A DNA stretch of 64,000 bases from an uncultured bacterium (lineage in GTDB: Bacteria; Bacillota_I; Bacilli_A; RFN20; CAG-826). How positions within the stretch are numbered: the first letter of the stretch is position 1; every line of letters starts with the position of its first letter. Shown here one piece after another: positions 18,835 through 28,476 of this stretch. Position numbers and translations under genes: made by a program. The notes under the pieces are model-generated. The model saw only the letters and a list, made by a program, of their open reading frames with translations, was not told the DNA's origin and ran no database searches. The stretch is from contig CASEKC010000003.1 in NCBI GenBank assembly GCA_949288485.1, forward strand, positions 1 to 64,000, written 5' to 3'.

Positions 18835-19494
18835 ATGAAAGAAATTTTAATTGCCCCATCAATTTTATCAGCAGACTTTTCATCTCTTTATGATGAAATA
18901 AAGTCTTTAAAAGAGGATGGAGCAAGCTATCTTCATTTTGATGTAATGGATGGACATTTTGTAAATAATATTTCTTTTGGTAGTTACGTTTTAAATTGTA
19001 TTTCAAAAAAAGTAGATTTAATAAAAGATGTTCATTTAATGATTACTGATCCACTTAAATATTATTTAGATTTTGTTAAAGCTGGAGCTGATTTAATAAC
19101 TTTTCATTATGAAGCAATAAAAGAAGAAGAGATTTTACTTTTAATAAATAAAATTAGAGAAAACAATGTAAAGGTTGGAATTTCAATAAAACCAAATACT
19201 GATGTTAAAAAAGTAGAACCTTATTTATCTTTTGTTGATTTAATTTTGATAATGAGTGTTGAACCAGGTTTTGGTGGGCAAGAATTTATCGAAAGTTCTT
19301 TAGAAAAAATTAATTATTTAGATAAAAAAAGAAAAGAGAATAATTTTCTATACAAAATAGAGGTAGATGGTGGTATAAATAACTTAACTGCTCCAAAAGT
19401 AATTGAAAATGGTGCTGATATATTAGTCTCGGGGTCTTATATTTTTAAAAGTAAGGATAGAAAAAACGCTATTAAATTGTTGAAAGGTGAATAA
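18835..19494 (+). CDS. rpe: Ribulose-phosphate 3-epimerase
   Basis: Interconverts ribulose-5-P and xylulose-5-P in the pentose phosphate pathway; 219 aa TIM barrel. Motifs: SILSADFSSL, LHFDVMDGHFV with the catalytic Asp and metal His, VHLMI, MSVEPGFGGQEF and VDGGIN. Its place after the kinase matches the Bacillus prkC-rsgA-rpe order without rsgA. Confidence 0.95.
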   Translation: MKEILIAPSILSADFSSLYDEIKSLKEDGASYLHFDVMDGHFVNNISFGSYVLNCISKKVDLIKDVHLMITDPLKYYLDFVKAGADLITFHYEAIKEEEILLLINKIRENNVKVGISIKPNTDVKKVEPYLSFVDLILIMSVEPGFGGQEFIESSLEKINYLDKKRKENNFLYKIEVDGGINNLTAPKVIENGADILVSGSYIFKSKDRKNAIKLLKGE

Positions 19495-19497
19495 ATT

Positions 19498-20172
19498 ATG
19501 GATGCGTTTCAAAGTATTGTTTTAATTTTAATCGTTGCTGGAGCAATTGTATTTATTTTTTCATTTTTAGCAATGACTTTGAGTTTTAATAAAACTGGAA
19601 GTGGAAAATATAGTTTTCTATCTTTTTTTCCTTATGAACTAAATCAATTTAAAAGAAATTCCAAAAGAAGTTGGATTTATGAAACTTTAATTATTTTTGC
19701 ATCTCTTCTTTTAGGTTTTTCATTGATTTTCTATCTTTTACATGTTCATTTTGAAATTAAAGATATATATCAACTTTATATTTTGATGATTGTAATGTTT
19801 ATTGCACTTTTATCTTTCAATTTATTATTTTTTATTAAGTTAAGCGCTTATAAACTACATTTAGTTTTCGCAATTATTTTCGCTTTTTCAACACTTTTAA
19901 GCGTTGTTTTAGAGTTATTACTTTTAGGAAGAAACGATGTTTTAGGTTTAAATATGTCTACACCAATAATTAATATAATTATTAGTGTAATAGCAATTGT
20001 ATTTATGATTGTTTTAATATGTAATCCTGCTTATAAATCATGGGCAAAACTAGTTAAGGTTGATGCTCAAACCTATAACCGTCCAAAATTTAATTATTTA
20101 GCTATATTAGAATGGGGTGCTTTTATAGTTCATTTAGTATCTTATATTCCACTTATCGTTTCATTATTTTAA
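19498..20172 (+). CDS. Six-helix membrane protein of unknown function
   Basis: 224 aa with about six hydrophobic segments (residues 8-30, 60-82, 92-114, 120-142, 155-178, 200-222). No family motif recognised. AAAGGTG precedes the ATG and it is 3 nt after rpe, so it is in that operon. A strong bidirectional terminator follows. Confidence 0.7.
   Translation: MDAFQSIVLILIVAGAIVFIFSFLAMTLSFNKTGSGKYSFLSFFPYELNQFKRNSKRSWIYETLIIFASLLLGFSLIFYLLHVHFEIKDIYQLYILMIVMFIALLSFNLLFFIKLSAYKLHLVFAIIFAFSTLLSVVLELLLLGRNDVLGLNMSTPIINIIISVIAIVFMIVLICNPAYKSWAKLVKVDAQTYNRPKFNYLAILEWGAFIVHLVSYIPLIVSLF
19959..19989. repeat. Near-perfect hairpin inside the membrane-protein gene
   Basis: 14-bp arms with one mismatch (TACACCAATAATTA on the left), 3-nt loop. 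It lies inside coding sequence and has no T-run. Confidence 0.7.
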
Positions 20173-20203
20173 TAATATTTAGTTAAAAAAAGTAAAAGAA
20201 GCA

Positions 20204-20241
20204 ATAAAAAATCTCCTTTTTATTAAAGGAGATTATTTTTT
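20204..20241. terminator. Bidirectional terminator between the rpe operon and rpmB
   Basis: AATCTCCTTT pairs with AAAGGAGATT around a 5-nt loop, with an A-run before and a T-run after, so it serves both converging transcripts. Confidence 0.85.
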
Positions 20242-20255
20242 GTTTAATTTACAAA

Positions 20256-20447
20256 TTATTTTGCATTAGATTTATTGAGGCTTCTATAAGCTCTTGCACT
20301 CATTCTAACTTTAACAATTTGACCATTAATTTCTACTTTATATGTGTGGAGATTAACATCCCATCTTCTACGAGTAGCGATAAGAGAGTGTGAGCGTTTG
20401 TTACCACTGATTGGGTGTTTACCTGTAATAGGACATACTCTTGACAT
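20256..20447 (-). CDS. rpmB: 50S ribosomal protein L28
   Basis: 63 aa, standard bL28: MSRVCPITGKHPISGN, then RRRWDVNLH and a basic C-terminus. It has a single cysteine, so it is the zinc-free form. AAGGAGG lies 8 nt upstream of the ATG on the minus strand. Its position and opposite orientation at the end of the gmk-rpe run match Bacillus. Confidence 0.97.
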   Translation of the reverse strand: MSRVCPITGKHPISGNKRSHSLIATRRRWDVNLHTYKVEINGQIVKVRMSARAYRSLNKSNAK

Positions 20448-20583
20448 TTCTTTTACCTCCTTAACTTCAATGCTTTAAGATAATATCATATATAGATTTT
20501 TTAATCAAATGAATTTTTAATTAAATATCCCATAAATATGAAGATTTTTGTTTCGTTTTCTTTTATAAAAAATAGTTTAATAA

Positions 20584-20651
20584 AAAAGTTTTCACGTATA
20601 AACTTTTTCTTAAAATTATTTTTGTCTTCTTTAAAATTATATTTTAAAGAA
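20584..20651. repeat. Two hairpins in the rpmB-jetA intergenic region
   Basis: The first pairs AAAAAGTTT with AAACTTTTT around an 8-nt loop. The second (20627-20651) has perfect 11-bp arms TTCTTTAAAAT around TAT. They lie upstream of the jetA promoter. The rest of the 276-bp gap is plain AT-rich sequence with the rpmB promoter near its left end. Confidence 0.55.
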
Positions 20652-20698
20652 ATAATCTTATAAATTTAGCGCTTTTTCTTTTTAATGAACATAAATAA

Positions 20699-20707
20699 TG
20701 ATATAAT
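20699..20707 (+). promoter_or_regulatory. Extended -10 promoter of jetABC
   Basis: TGATATAAT (20699-20707) lies 16 nt before the ATG at 20724. A longer reading frame begins at 20685, upstream of this box, so a transcript from it could only use 20724. Confidence 0.55.
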
Positions 20708-20723
20708 TTTTAAGGTTATTATT

Positions 20724-22157
20724 ATGAATTTATTTGATATTGTACCTAATAATTATTTTTCGATATTTAGTGGAAAAAATAAGGAAATATACATAGAAAG
20801 TTTAAATATATTATATTCACTTTTACAAAACGATGAAGCTGTTATTAAAAAAAGTGATTTTTTAAGCGCTTTAAAAGAAAGAGAGAAGAATTTAAATAAT
20901 TTTAGTTTCGAAGAAGAAGATTTAAGTGAAGAAGAAAAAAATGATTTAAGTTTTGATACTCCTTCTTCAAAAGCATCTTTTGTTATTCGTCGACTTGAAG
21001 AAACTGGCTGGATCGATATTTCAATGGATATTGATAATTATGAAGAAGTAATTGTTTTACCAGCTTATACAATTTCTTTGCTTAAAACTTTTTCTGATAT
21101 AGTTAGCGATGAAGAAGCACCATATTTATCACTTGTTCATTCAACATATTCAGAATTAAAACTTGAAGATGAAGATATGGATGAACTTTTATATACAACT
21201 TTACTTAGATGTTATGAAAATACAAAAAAACTTAAAGTTGAATTAATTACTCTTATTCATTCAATTAGAATTTTCCAAAATAAATTAACTAAACTTTTTG
21301 ATACAAACGAAGTTTTACATTCTTATTTTGATGTATATAAAAAGAAAATTTCTGATAGATATTATCATCCTTTAAAAACTTTTGATAGCGTTGCTAAATT
21401 TAAAAGGCCTATCATTAAAATTTTAGACCGTTGGTTGAAAGATAAAAATATTCGTGAAAAACTTATTGTTCAAGCTTCAATTAGTTCGAAAACGAATAAT
21501 AAAAAAGAAATTGAAAACGATATTATTACTAAAATTAATTATATAAGTGATACATATGAAACTTTAAATTCTTTAATTTCATCAATCGATAAAGAAAATA
21601 ACTCTTATACAAAATCTTCAACTCAAAAGATTTTATATCTTAATAACAGTGATCGAACAATTAAAGGTCATCTTGAAAATATTTTTAAACATTATGCTTC
21701 TTCAATTAATGATGGAAGAGCTTTAGCGGATATTTTATCTAAAATGCAAGATTCGACTTCATTTTATGAACAAGGATTTATTGATTCTCAATCAGTTACT
21801 TTACCAATTTTAAAGAAATTCCGCGAAACTGGTGTACCTTTAGAAATTGTTTCTTTTGATCATGCTAACGATTTATTAATGGATAATTTCTTAGAGGAAA
21901 CTAAAAATATTTATACCGATGAAAGAGTATATTCATTTATGGAACGCTCTTTTGCAGATAAAGATGAGATTGATTCTAAGGAATTAAAGATTAAAAATTA
22001 TGATTCGCTTATCTGTTTGATTCTTGCAACCGTAAAAAGCGAAGATGAGTCATCTTTTTATAGAATAGAAGAATTAATGCCAAAGCAAATTCAAAATAAT
22101 TATTTTATTATTCCAAATTTTGCTTTTATTAAGAAAAACGAAAAGGAGGAGAAATAA
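20724..22157 (+). CDS. jetA: JetA-like (MukF/kleisin-type) subunit of a Wadjet/Mks condensin
   Basis: 477 aa. Predicted kleisin partner of an SMC-like complex: MNLFDIVPNNYFSIFSGKNK and a winged-helix N-terminal region, then a long helical middle part. The following genes give the context: a DUF4194/MukE-like and an SMC-like protein in the JetA-JetB-JetC order. The start is set at 20724, downstream of the TATAAT. The complex would extrude DNA loops; in Wadjet this recognises plasmids, in MksBEF it organises chromosomes. Confidence 0.72.
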   Translation: MNLFDIVPNNYFSIFSGKNKEIYIESLNILYSLLQNDEAVIKKSDFLSALKEREKNLNNFSFEEEDLSEEEKNDLSFDTPSSKASFVIRRLEETGWIDISMDIDNYEEVIVLPAYTISLLKTFSDIVSDEEAPYLSLVHSTYSELKLEDEDMDELLYTTLLRCYENTKKLKVELITLIHSIRIFQNKLTKLFDTNEVLHSYFDVYKKKISDRYYHPLKTFDSVAKFKRPIIKILDRWLKDKNIREKLIVQASISSKTNNKKEIENDIITKINYISDTYETLNSLISSIDKENNSYTKSSTQKILYLNNSDRTIKGHLENIFKHYASSINDGRALADILSKMQDSTSFYEQGFIDSQSVTLPILKKFRETGVPLEIVSFDHANDLLMDNFLEETKNIYTDERVYSFMERSFADKDEIDSKELKIKNYDSLICLILATVKSEDESSFYRIEELMPKQIQNNYFIIPNFAFIKKNEKEEK

Positions 22158-22160
22158 TCC

Positions 22161-22811
22161 ATGTTTGAAGAAAAATTTAACGAATTATCTTATTCAGAAA
22201 AAAATCAATTTGGAAGTATTGTTAATAGATTACTTTTAAAAGGTTTTATTGTTAGAGATATTTTTGATAATAAAGAAAAAATAGTTAAAATTTCACCAGA
22301 TTATCGTTTTATAGAAAAACGTTATGATTTAATAAATGATTATTTATCTTTCTCAAATTGGCGTATCGAAATCGATAAAATTTTAGGAGTTGTTACTTTA
22401 TTTAATGATAATGATGAAAATAGAATTAAGTTAGATAGAGAAACTTCATTAGTTTTATTTGTTTTAAGACAAATTTATGAAAATGAACGCAATCAAACTT
22501 CGATTAGTGGCGAAAGTATTTATATTACTACGCCAATTTTAATCAGAACTATGTTAGAACATGGTATTTTAATGCCTGGAAAAAAATTAACCGGAAGAAA
22601 TATTGCTAAAAGTTTAAGATTTTTAGCTCAACACAATATTATTAGTAAAGTTAGCGGAAACTATGATGAAGGAAATGTTGCTTTTTATATCATGCCTTCA
22701 ATTGTTTATGCTTTAGATAATGAAAAAATTGCTGCAATGTCTCAAGCTTTAGATAACTTAAATAAAAAAGATGAGGGGGTTTTAAACGATGAAACTATTA
22801 ACCAAGATTAA
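22161..22811 (+). CDS. jetB: JetB-like (MukE-type, DUF4194) subunit
   Basis: 216 aa with no membrane segment, a small helical and winged-helix protein matching the size of JetB/MksE. It has a region with RETSLVLFVLRQIYENER (short-helix bundle) and a second winged-helix around KKLTGRNIAKSLRFLAQHNII. AGGAGGAG precedes the ATG, and it overlaps jetC by 23 nt, so translation is tightly coupled. Confidence 0.7.
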   Translation: MFEEKFNELSYSEKNQFGSIVNRLLLKGFIVRDIFDNKEKIVKISPDYRFIEKRYDLINDYLSFSNWRIEIDKILGVVTLFNDNDENRIKLDRETSLVLFVLRQIYENERNQTSISGESIYITTPILIRTMLEHGILMPGKKLTGRNIAKSLRFLAQHNIISKVSGNYDEGNVAFYIMPSIVYALDNEKIAAMSQALDNLNKKDEGVLNDETINQD

Positions 22812-25800
22812 ATTAATTAATTGGCATTATTTCTGGAATGAAACAATCGATATTAAACCAATCGTCTTTTTAACCGGCTTAAATGGTAGTGGTAAATCAA
22901 CTTTAGTTGACGCTTTTGAAGTTGTTTTACTTGGTGATACAACTGGAAGAAGTTTTAATAAAGCTGCTTTAGAAAAAAGTTCTCGTACTTTAAAAGGTTA
23001 TTTAAGAGGAGAACTCGGTGATGATTTAGAAGGCGGATTTAAATATTTAAGAAACGGAAGATTTACATCTTATATTGCTTTAGAATTTCATGATGACATT
23101 GCTTCGAATGATTTTACATTAGGAATCGTTTTTGATTCTTTTGAAGATGGAAGTGAAGAACATCGTTTTTTCTGTTTAGATTCAAAAATTCCTGAAAATG
23201 ATTTTATTGAAAATAATATTCCACTTGATTATAAATCTTTAGCAGGCTTTTTCTCATTAAACTATAAAGATCAATATCGTTTCTTTGATTCAAATAAACA
23301 ATATCAAGAATTTTTAAAGAAAAAATTAGGCGGATTAAAAGATAAATATTTTTCACTTTTAAAGAAAGCTACATCTTTTACTCCAATTACCGATATTACA
23401 ACTTTTATTACGGAATATGTTTGCGACCCTCAACAAAATTTAGATTTATCTGTTTTACAAGACAATATTTCTCAATATCAAAAATTACAAATTGAAAGTG
23501 AAAATTTAAAGAAAAGAATCGAAAAACTTGATGAAATTAAAGCAAGTTATGATTTATATAAAACTCAAGAAAAAGATTTCACTGTTACCCGTTATTTAAT
23601 TGAAAAATGTGAGCTTTTTAATGATGAAGAAAAATTAAAAGCTTTTAAAAATGAAGTTGTTGATAGTGAAAGAAGAATTTCTGAAATTGATAGTGAACTT
23701 GAAGAATTTAAATCAACATTAGAAGAACTTGAAAGAAGAAAAGTCCATATTATTCAAGATAAAATGAATAACGATGTTGCAAAAATCACTGAAGACTTAT
23801 ACGAACAAAAGAAAAACGTTACTCAAAAAGTAAATGAAATTAATAATGAAATTTTTGAAGTAAAAGAATCTTTAAATGAATATATAGATAAATTTAGTTC
23901 TGAAGCTAACAAATTATTAATCGATCTAAATGAAGTTGATAAAGATATTATTGACGATGATAAAGAAGAAGATATTGTTAAAATTTTGCTTTCATCAAAT
24001 AAAGTTATCGAAGTTTCTCAAGCATTAAAATCAAAAGTCGAAGAAAATGTTTTATTAGTAAACAAAGAAGATTTAAATGAATTTAAAGAAACTTTAAAAG
24101 AATTTAAAAATAATGTTTCGACTTTAGCAATTTCTTTAGCAAGAACAATTCTCACATTAGAAAAAAGAATTACTGCAATTAAAGAAGAAGAAGCTTCAAT
24201 TAAAAAAGGTACTAAACCTTTCAATTCTCGTTTAGTTTATATAAAAGATAGATTAAAAGATGAATTAAAAATCAAATTTAATAAAGATATCGATGTTGAA
24301 CTTTATTGCGATTTAATAGATATCAAAGACAAATCATGGTCAAACGCTATTGAAGGTTATTTAGCAAGCCAAAAATTTAATATCTTTGTTGCTCCTAAAT
24401 ACTATTTAGAAGCTTATAGAATTTTAAGAAGAATTTTAGAAGAATATGGATATTATGGAACAGCTTTAGTCGACCAAGAAAAGATAATTGAAAGAAATTA
24501 TCAAATGGAAGATGATTCTTTAGCCAGCGAAATTGAAACCGATCATGAAGGAGCAAGAGCCTATACAAATTTTTTAATTGGTAGATTACATAAAAGCGAA
24601 GATGAAGAAGAAGCTAGAGAAAGTGGAAATGGTATAACTAGAAACTGTGATTTATATCGTAATTTTACATTCTCAAAGATTAATCCTCGTTTATATCAAG
24701 ATGCATATATCGGTAGAAATTTAGATGAAAGATTTTTAGAAGATAAAGCTCGTCAAATTAAATCTCATATGATGAATTTAACTTCATATAAAAAACTTTC
24801 TTCTTTAATTACAGAAGCTAATAATCTTGAACTCATTTCAAATGGTGAAATTGATCATTTACTTTCTTCACTTGCAAGAGGAAGCGAGTTAAAAGGATAT
24901 CAAAATACATTAGAATATATTGAGAACGAACTTAAAGAACATGATACCGCTCTTTTATCTTCACTCGATAAACGTTTAGAAGATGTAAATGATGATATCA
25001 ATGATGTTACAAAACAAAGAGAAAGTTTAATTTTAGAAAAGGGTAACTTAATTAAACAAGTTGAATCCTTAAAAAATGAAAAAATTAAAGATGTCGAAGA
25101 AATTATTTCTACTAGAAAAATAAATTTATCATCGAATTATGATACTGAAATTGTTGAAAAATATGGTTTACCTTTATTTGAGGAAAAACTTAATGAAGGA
25201 AAAACATATTATGAAATCCTTTCTGATGCAAATGCATCATTAACAAGATTCCAATATTTATACAACAATTCATTTACTTCTTTATGTAAATTAAGAAGAG
25301 ATTATGTCCATGATTATCATCTTTCTTATGATCCAGATAGTAAAGATAATAAAACTTTTGATGATGAACTTGTTGAATTTAGAGATGTAAAACTTCCTGA
25401 ATATAATGATCAAATTCATGATGCTTATTTAAAAGCAACTCAACAATTCAAAGATGACTTTATATTTAAATTAAGAGGAGCTATTGAAGATGTTGAAGAT
25501 CAAATTGAAAATTTAAACGAAGCTTTAGCTCAATCTTCCTTCGGAAGAGACTCTTATAAATTTACTGTAAAACCATCTCAAGTATTTAAAAGATACTACG
25601 ATATGCTCAAAGATGATATAATATTAGAAGGTGGTGAGGATGAAAGTTTATTCCTCGAAAAATATAAGGATGTAATGGAGGATTTATTTAGACAAATAGT
25701 TGATGTAAACGATCCAAATAATTCATCCGAAGAATTGTTAAATAATATTGTCAGATTTACTGACTATCGTTCTTACTTAGATTTCGACCTTATTGTTTAT

Positions 25801-26160
25801 AATAAAGAAAGCGGTAAGGAAGAAAGACTCTCGATAATGATTAAAAAGAAGAGTGGTGGAGAAACACAAACTCCATTCTATATCGCAGTATTAGCTTCAT
25901 TTGCTCAACTTTATCATGTTCATGAAGAAGGTGAAATTGCTAATACTTCAAGACTTATTATATTTGATGAAGCATTCTCAAAAATGGATAGAGGTAGAAT
26001 TAAAGAAGCCGTTAAATTATTAAGAAAATTCAATTTACAAGTTATTATCTCTTGTCCAACTGATAAAGTTGCTGATATTACCGAACTCGTTGACGAAACA
26101 TTAGTTGTATTGCATAACAAAAACAGTAGTTGTGTACGTATGTTTTCAAAAATTTCCTAA
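22789..26160 (+). CDS. jetC: JetC-like (MukB-type) SMC ATPase
   Basis: 1123 aa. N-terminal head with Walker A LTGLNGSGKSTLVDAFE (about 30-46); long coiled coils with a central hinge-like globular part near residues 490-650; C-terminal head with the ABC signature KKSGGETQTPF and Walker B IIFDEAFSKMD. This is the MukB/JetC arrangement, not that of canonical SMC. All ATPase motifs are intact, so it should be active. No JetD nuclease gene lies on either side: rpmB precedes and glgC follows. Confidence 0.82.
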   Translation: MKLLTKIKLINWHYFWNETIDIKPIVFLTGLNGSGKSTLVDAFEVVLLGDTTGRSFNKAALEKSSRTLKGYLRGELGDDLEGGFKYLRNGRFTSYIALEFHDDIASNDFTLGIVFDSFEDGSEEHRFFCLDSKIPENDFIENNIPLDYKSLAGFFSLNYKDQYRFFDSNKQYQEFLKKKLGGLKDKYFSLLKKATSFTPITDITTFITEYVCDPQQNLDLSVLQDNISQYQKLQIESENLKKRIEKLDEIKASYDLYKTQEKDFTVTRYLIEKCELFNDEEKLKAFKNEVVDSERRISEIDSELEEFKSTLEELERRKVHIIQDKMNNDVAKITEDLYEQKKNVTQKVNEINNEIFEVKESLNEYIDKFSSEANKLLIDLNEVDKDIIDDDKEEDIVKILLSSNKVIEVSQALKSKVEENVLLVNKEDLNEFKETLKEFKNNVSTLAISLARTILTLEKRITAIKEEEASIKKGTKPFNSRLVYIKDRLKDELKIKFNKDIDVELYCDLIDIKDKSWSNAIEGYLASQKFNIFVAPKYYLEAYRILRRILEEYGYYGTALVDQEKIIERNYQMEDDSLASEIETDHEGARAYTNFLIGRLHKSEDEEEARESGNGITRNCDLYRNFTFSKINPRLYQDAYIGRNLDERFLEDKARQIKSHMMNLTSYKKLSSLITEANNLELISNGEIDHLLSSLARGSELKGYQNTLEYIENELKEHDTALLSSLDKRLEDVNDDINDVTKQRESLILEKGNLIKQVESLKNEKIKDVEEIISTRKINLSSNYDTEIVEKYGLPLFEEKLNEGKTYYEILSDANASLTRFQYLYNNSFTSLCKLRRDYVHDYHLSYDPDSKDNKTFDDELVEFRDVKLPEYNDQIHDAYLKATQQFKDDFIFKLRGAIEDVEDQIENLNEALAQSSFGRDSYKFTVKPSQVFKRYYDMLKDDIILEGGEDESLFLEKYKDVMEDLFRQIVDVNDPNNSSEELLNNIVRFTDYRSYLDFDLIVYNKESGKEERLSIMIKKKSGGETQTPFYIAVLASFAQLYHVHEEGEIANTSRLIIFDEAFSKMDRGRIKEAVKLLRKFNLQVIISCPTDKVADITELVDETLVVLHNKNSSCVRMFSKIS

Positions 26161-26212
26161 AAAATAAAATAAAAAATTTAGATATTTTTACTTAGATAAA
26201 AAGGAGGAAATT

Positions 26213-27346
26213 ATGGGTAGAAATGTAGTAGCGATGATTTTAGCGGGAGGTAAAGGTACCAGACTCCATGCCCTTACAAAGAAAATCGCTAAACCAGCAG
26301 TCTATTTCGGTGGTAAATATCGTATTATCGATTTTTCCCTCTCAAATGTTGCTAATTCATCGATTGATTCAGTTGGTGTTTTAACTCAATACGAATCTGT
26401 AGTTTTAAATAACTACATCGGTAATGGATCGAAATGGGGTTTTGATGGAGTCGAATCAACTTGTGTTGCGCTTGCCCCACGTCAAACAGAAACAGGCGCA
26501 AACTGGTATAAAGGAACTGCTGATGCAATCTATCAAAATATTGATTTTTTAGATAGCGAAGAGCCTCAATATGTTCTTATTCTTTCAGGTGATCATATTT
26601 ATAAAACAAGTTATGATCAAATGATTGCTTTACATGTTAAATCAAAAGCTGATTGTACAATTTCAGTTTTAGAAGTTGATATAAAAGAAGCTTCTAGATT
26701 TGGTATTTTGGAAGTTGATAGTACTGATACTATTACTAAATTCGTTGAAAAACCAAAAGAACCAAAATCAAATTTAGCATCAATGGGTGTTTATGTCTTT
26801 ACGTATAAAGTATTAAGACAAGCTCTTTTAGAAGATGCAAAAGATGAAAAGAGCGAACACGATTTTGGTAAAAATATTATTCCAAAGATGCTTTCTCAAA
26901 AGAAAAAGTTAGTTGCCTATAGATTTAAAGGCTATTGGAGAGATGTTGGAACACTTGATTCATTACATCAAGCAAACATGGAACTTTTACCATCTCAAAG
27001 AAGTGCTGATACAATTAATTTTGATGAATCTCCAAAAATTTATAGTGAAGATACTAATTCATATCCACAATATATTGATTCAAAAGCTACTGTAAAAGAT
27101 TGCCTTATTAACCAAGGCGCATCCATTTATGGTACTTGTATTAAATCAGTTATTTCTAATGAAGTCGTTATTGAAGAAGGAGCTACTGTTACTCATTCAG
27201 TTTTAATGCCTGGAGTTATAATTAAAAAAGGTGCTTATGTTGAAAATGCAATTTTAGGACCTGACACAGTTATTAAAGAAAACGAAGAAATTAATAAAGA
27301 TAGTGGAAAAATAGTCTTACTTGACTATGAAAGGAATTTACAATAA
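26213..27346 (+). CDS. glgC: Glucose-1-phosphate adenylyltransferase, catalytic subunit
   Basis: Makes ADP-glucose for glycogen; 377 aa. N-terminal nucleotidyltransferase domain with MILAGGKGTRLHALTKKIAKPAV, the sugar-binding SGDHIYK and WYKGTADAIYQN motifs, FVEKPKEP, and a C-terminal left-handed helix domain. AAAGGAGG lies 6 nt before the ATG. The stop overlaps the glgD start (TAATG), consistent with a GlgC-GlgD heteromer. Confidence 0.96.
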   Translation: MGRNVVAMILAGGKGTRLHALTKKIAKPAVYFGGKYRIIDFSLSNVANSSIDSVGVLTQYESVVLNNYIGNGSKWGFDGVESTCVALAPRQTETGANWYKGTADAIYQNIDFLDSEEPQYVLILSGDHIYKTSYDQMIALHVKSKADCTISVLEVDIKEASRFGILEVDSTDTITKFVEKPKEPKSNLASMGVYVFTYKVLRQALLEDAKDEKSEHDFGKNIIPKMLSQKKKLVAYRFKGYWRDVGTLDSLHQANMELLPSQRSADTINFDESPKIYSEDTNSYPQYIDSKATVKDCLINQGASIYGTCIKSVISNEVVIEEGATVTHSVLMPGVIIKKGAYVENAILGPDTVIKENEEINKDSGKIVLLDYERNLQ

Positions 27347-28473
27347 TGAAAAACGTAGTCGCATTAGTTAATCTTCATAATTCACCTGAATGTGGCCTTT
27401 TAACTGAAAAAAGACCTTTAGCATCAACAACTGTTTTAGGAAGATACGCTTTTATTGATTTTACTTTATCAAATTTAACAAATAGTGGTATTGATGATAT
27501 TGGAATTATGATTAAAAATCATTCAAGAAGTATTATTAAACATATGAGAAGTGATAATACTTATCTTAAAAATTCCAAAACTGGTTATTTAAATTACATG
27601 ATTAACGAAGAAGGTTTACATAATCCTTTCTATAATACTGATTTAAATACTATTGCTCAAAACGACTATTTCTTATATGAACCTGATTGTAAATATGTCT
27701 TAATTGTTCCAGTTGGAATCGTTTATAAAGTAAATTATGCTGAAATTATTAGAGAACATATTAAATCAGGAAAATTATTCTCAGTAGTTTATTCAAAAGT
27801 TGAAAATGCTGGAAAAGATTTCTTTGGTTTAAATAAAATTACTGTTAATGCTTTAGGAAATGTCCAAAAAATTGATAAAGTCGATCCAAAAGATAAAGAA
27901 GCTTTAATTGGATTAAAAACATATGTTTGTAACTCCTCAGCTTTAAAAGGAGCTTTCCCAAAATTAAAAAATATTTCAAACGTCTTTACTCTTGATGATT
28001 TAATGCTTTATGTTCAAAGATATGGAGATATCGATATTCATGCAATTGAATATAGTGGACAAGTTCATTATGTTAATTCAATTAATAAATATTATGATAT
28101 TTCAATGAATTTTAAAGAACATTTACAAGATAGAGAAAAAGCTAATATATTTACAGAAGATTGGAAAATTTTCACACGTACCCATGATACAAGACCTGTT
28201 TATTATGGCGAAAATTGTAAAGTAAAAGATAGCGTCATTGCTAATGGTTGTACAATTTATGGAACTGTTAAAAATTCTATTTTAGGTCGTAATGTTATTG
28301 TTGAAGAAGGTGCTGTTGTTGAAGATTCAATTATCTTCTCTGATAGTGTTGTTTCAGCTGATGTTCATTTAAAAGGAGTAATTGCTGATAAATTAACAAA
28401 ATTTATTTCAAAAAAAGAAGTTATTTCTGAAAAGAATGAACATATTTATATTCCACAAGGAGAAACTATTTAA
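27346..28473 (+). CDS. glgD: GlgD, regulatory subunit of ADP-glucose pyrophosphorylase
   Basis: 375 aa, paralogous to GlgC but with the catalytic region eroded (VALVNLHNSPECGLLTEKRPLAST instead of the GGxGTRL loop), as in other Firmicutes GlgD proteins that act as regulatory partners. The C-terminal beta-helix with repeating hexapeptides (NGCTIYGTVKNSILGRNV) is clear. Confidence 0.92.
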   Translation: MKNVVALVNLHNSPECGLLTEKRPLASTTVLGRYAFIDFTLSNLTNSGIDDIGIMIKNHSRSIIKHMRSDNTYLKNSKTGYLNYMINEEGLHNPFYNTDLNTIAQNDYFLYEPDCKYVLIVPVGIVYKVNYAEIIREHIKSGKLFSVVYSKVENAGKDFFGLNKITVNALGNVQKIDKVDPKDKEALIGLKTYVCNSSALKGAFPKLKNISNVFTLDDLMLYVQRYGDIDIHAIEYSGQVHYVNSINKYYDISMNFKEHLQDREKANIFTEDWKIFTRTHDTRPVYYGENCKVKDSVIANGCTIYGTVKNSILGRNVIVEEGAVVEDSIIFSDSVVSADVHLKGVIADKLTKFISKKEVISEKNEHIYIPQGETI

Positions 28474-28476
28474 TTT

